From an uncultured Ectothiorhodospiraceae bacterium (GTDB lineage Bacteria; Pseudomonadota; Gammaproteobacteria; Nevskiales; Oceanococcaceae): DNA of 64,000 bases. The stretch is from contig CAKZQS010000040.1 in NCBI GenBank assembly GCA_937141935.1, forward strand, positions 62,001 through 126,000, given 5' to 3'. The notes under the pieces were generated by a model. The model worked only from the letters and a program-made list of their open reading frames with translations, searched no databases and was not told the origin of the DNA. Of this stretch, positions 63,983 to 64,000 are shown in pieces; position 1 is the stretch's first letter; every line of letters begins with the position of its first letter. The position numbers were made by a program, and so were the translations under genes.

Positions 63983-64000
63983 GCTGTTGGCGGCGGTCGG

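Larger units (their letters stand above)
51530..64000. mobile_element. prophage, integrase-proximal part, right end outside the window
   Basis: Everything from the integrase rightward is leftward-transcribed, made of short genes with 1-50 base overlaps, and contains phage-type integrase, DUF4224-like, Thg1-like, MazG-like, J-domain, ATPase, RecT and YqaJ genes. Chromosomal functions stop at tRNA-Leu. No structural, lysis or regulatory genes are in view, so size and completeness are unknown. The left boundary is estimated from the direct repeat and the host tRNA. Confidence 0.88.

Overview
The window is chromosomal DNA from a high-GC gammaproteobacterium. The gene families (many lipoproteins, a TonB-dependent haem receptor, AbgT and YfcC carriers, a GlyGly-CTERM protease, a CadC-like sensor fused to a kinase) suggest the order Lysobacterales/Xanthomonadales or a neighbour, but nothing here fixes genus or species. 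Positions 1 to about 51,500 are ordinary chromosome. From about 51,530 to the right edge lies the integrase end of a prophage, transcribed entirely leftward and not complete in the window.

1-9.2 kb: a secreted S8 protease with a GlyGly-CTERM tail, a Baeyer-Villiger-type flavin monooxygenase with a divergent AraC regulator, a GNAT acetyltransferase, a trypsin-like lipoprotein, and tRNA-Arg(ACG) followed by an unusual tandem repeat carrying the 3' end of the tRNA. 9.2-19 kb: a 1,054-residue sensor joining an OmpR-type winged helix, a Ser/Thr kinase domain, a membrane segment, a TolB-N/FlgO-like domain and helical repeats; a lipoprotein serine hydrolase; an EEP-family lipoprotein; MarC; an HDOD protein; and two overlapping hotdog thioesterases. 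19-23 kb: a haem-uptake cassette (Fur box, hemP, TonB receptor, DUF6607-like lipoprotein, tiny membrane protein).

23-35.5 kb: a YIP1-family protein, a low-GC orphan lipoprotein, L-serine dehydratase, then a tight TetR - GMC oxidoreductase - GH31 glycosidase operon with two dyad operators upstream, a PhoD phosphatase and a GST-like protein. 35.5-51 kb: AbgT carrier, PAP2 phosphatase, YfcC carrier, then a six-gene leftward operon with 1-4 base overlaps at most junctions (two lipoprotein hydrolases, class II DAHP synthase, lytic transglycosylase, threonine dehydrogenase, and KBL). RmuC, NfeD plus stomatin, a class III nucleotide cyclase and tRNA-Leu(CAA) follow. tRNA-Leu, like tRNA-Arg, has a duplicated 3' tail downstream next to a similar hairpin.

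51.5-64 kb: the prophage. It has a tyrosine integrase, a DUF4224-like protein, a run of small lower-GC genes, a Thg1-like 3'-5' polymerase with a DnaJ-type zinc finger at its C-terminus, a MazG-like protein, a J-domain protein, and a recombination module (SbcC-like ATPase, RecT, YqaJ-type exonuclease). ATGA overlaps through most of this part suggest one polycistronic early operon. The most unusual items are the Thg1-zinc-finger gene, the winged-helix/kinase fusion and the paired tRNA-tail repeats.
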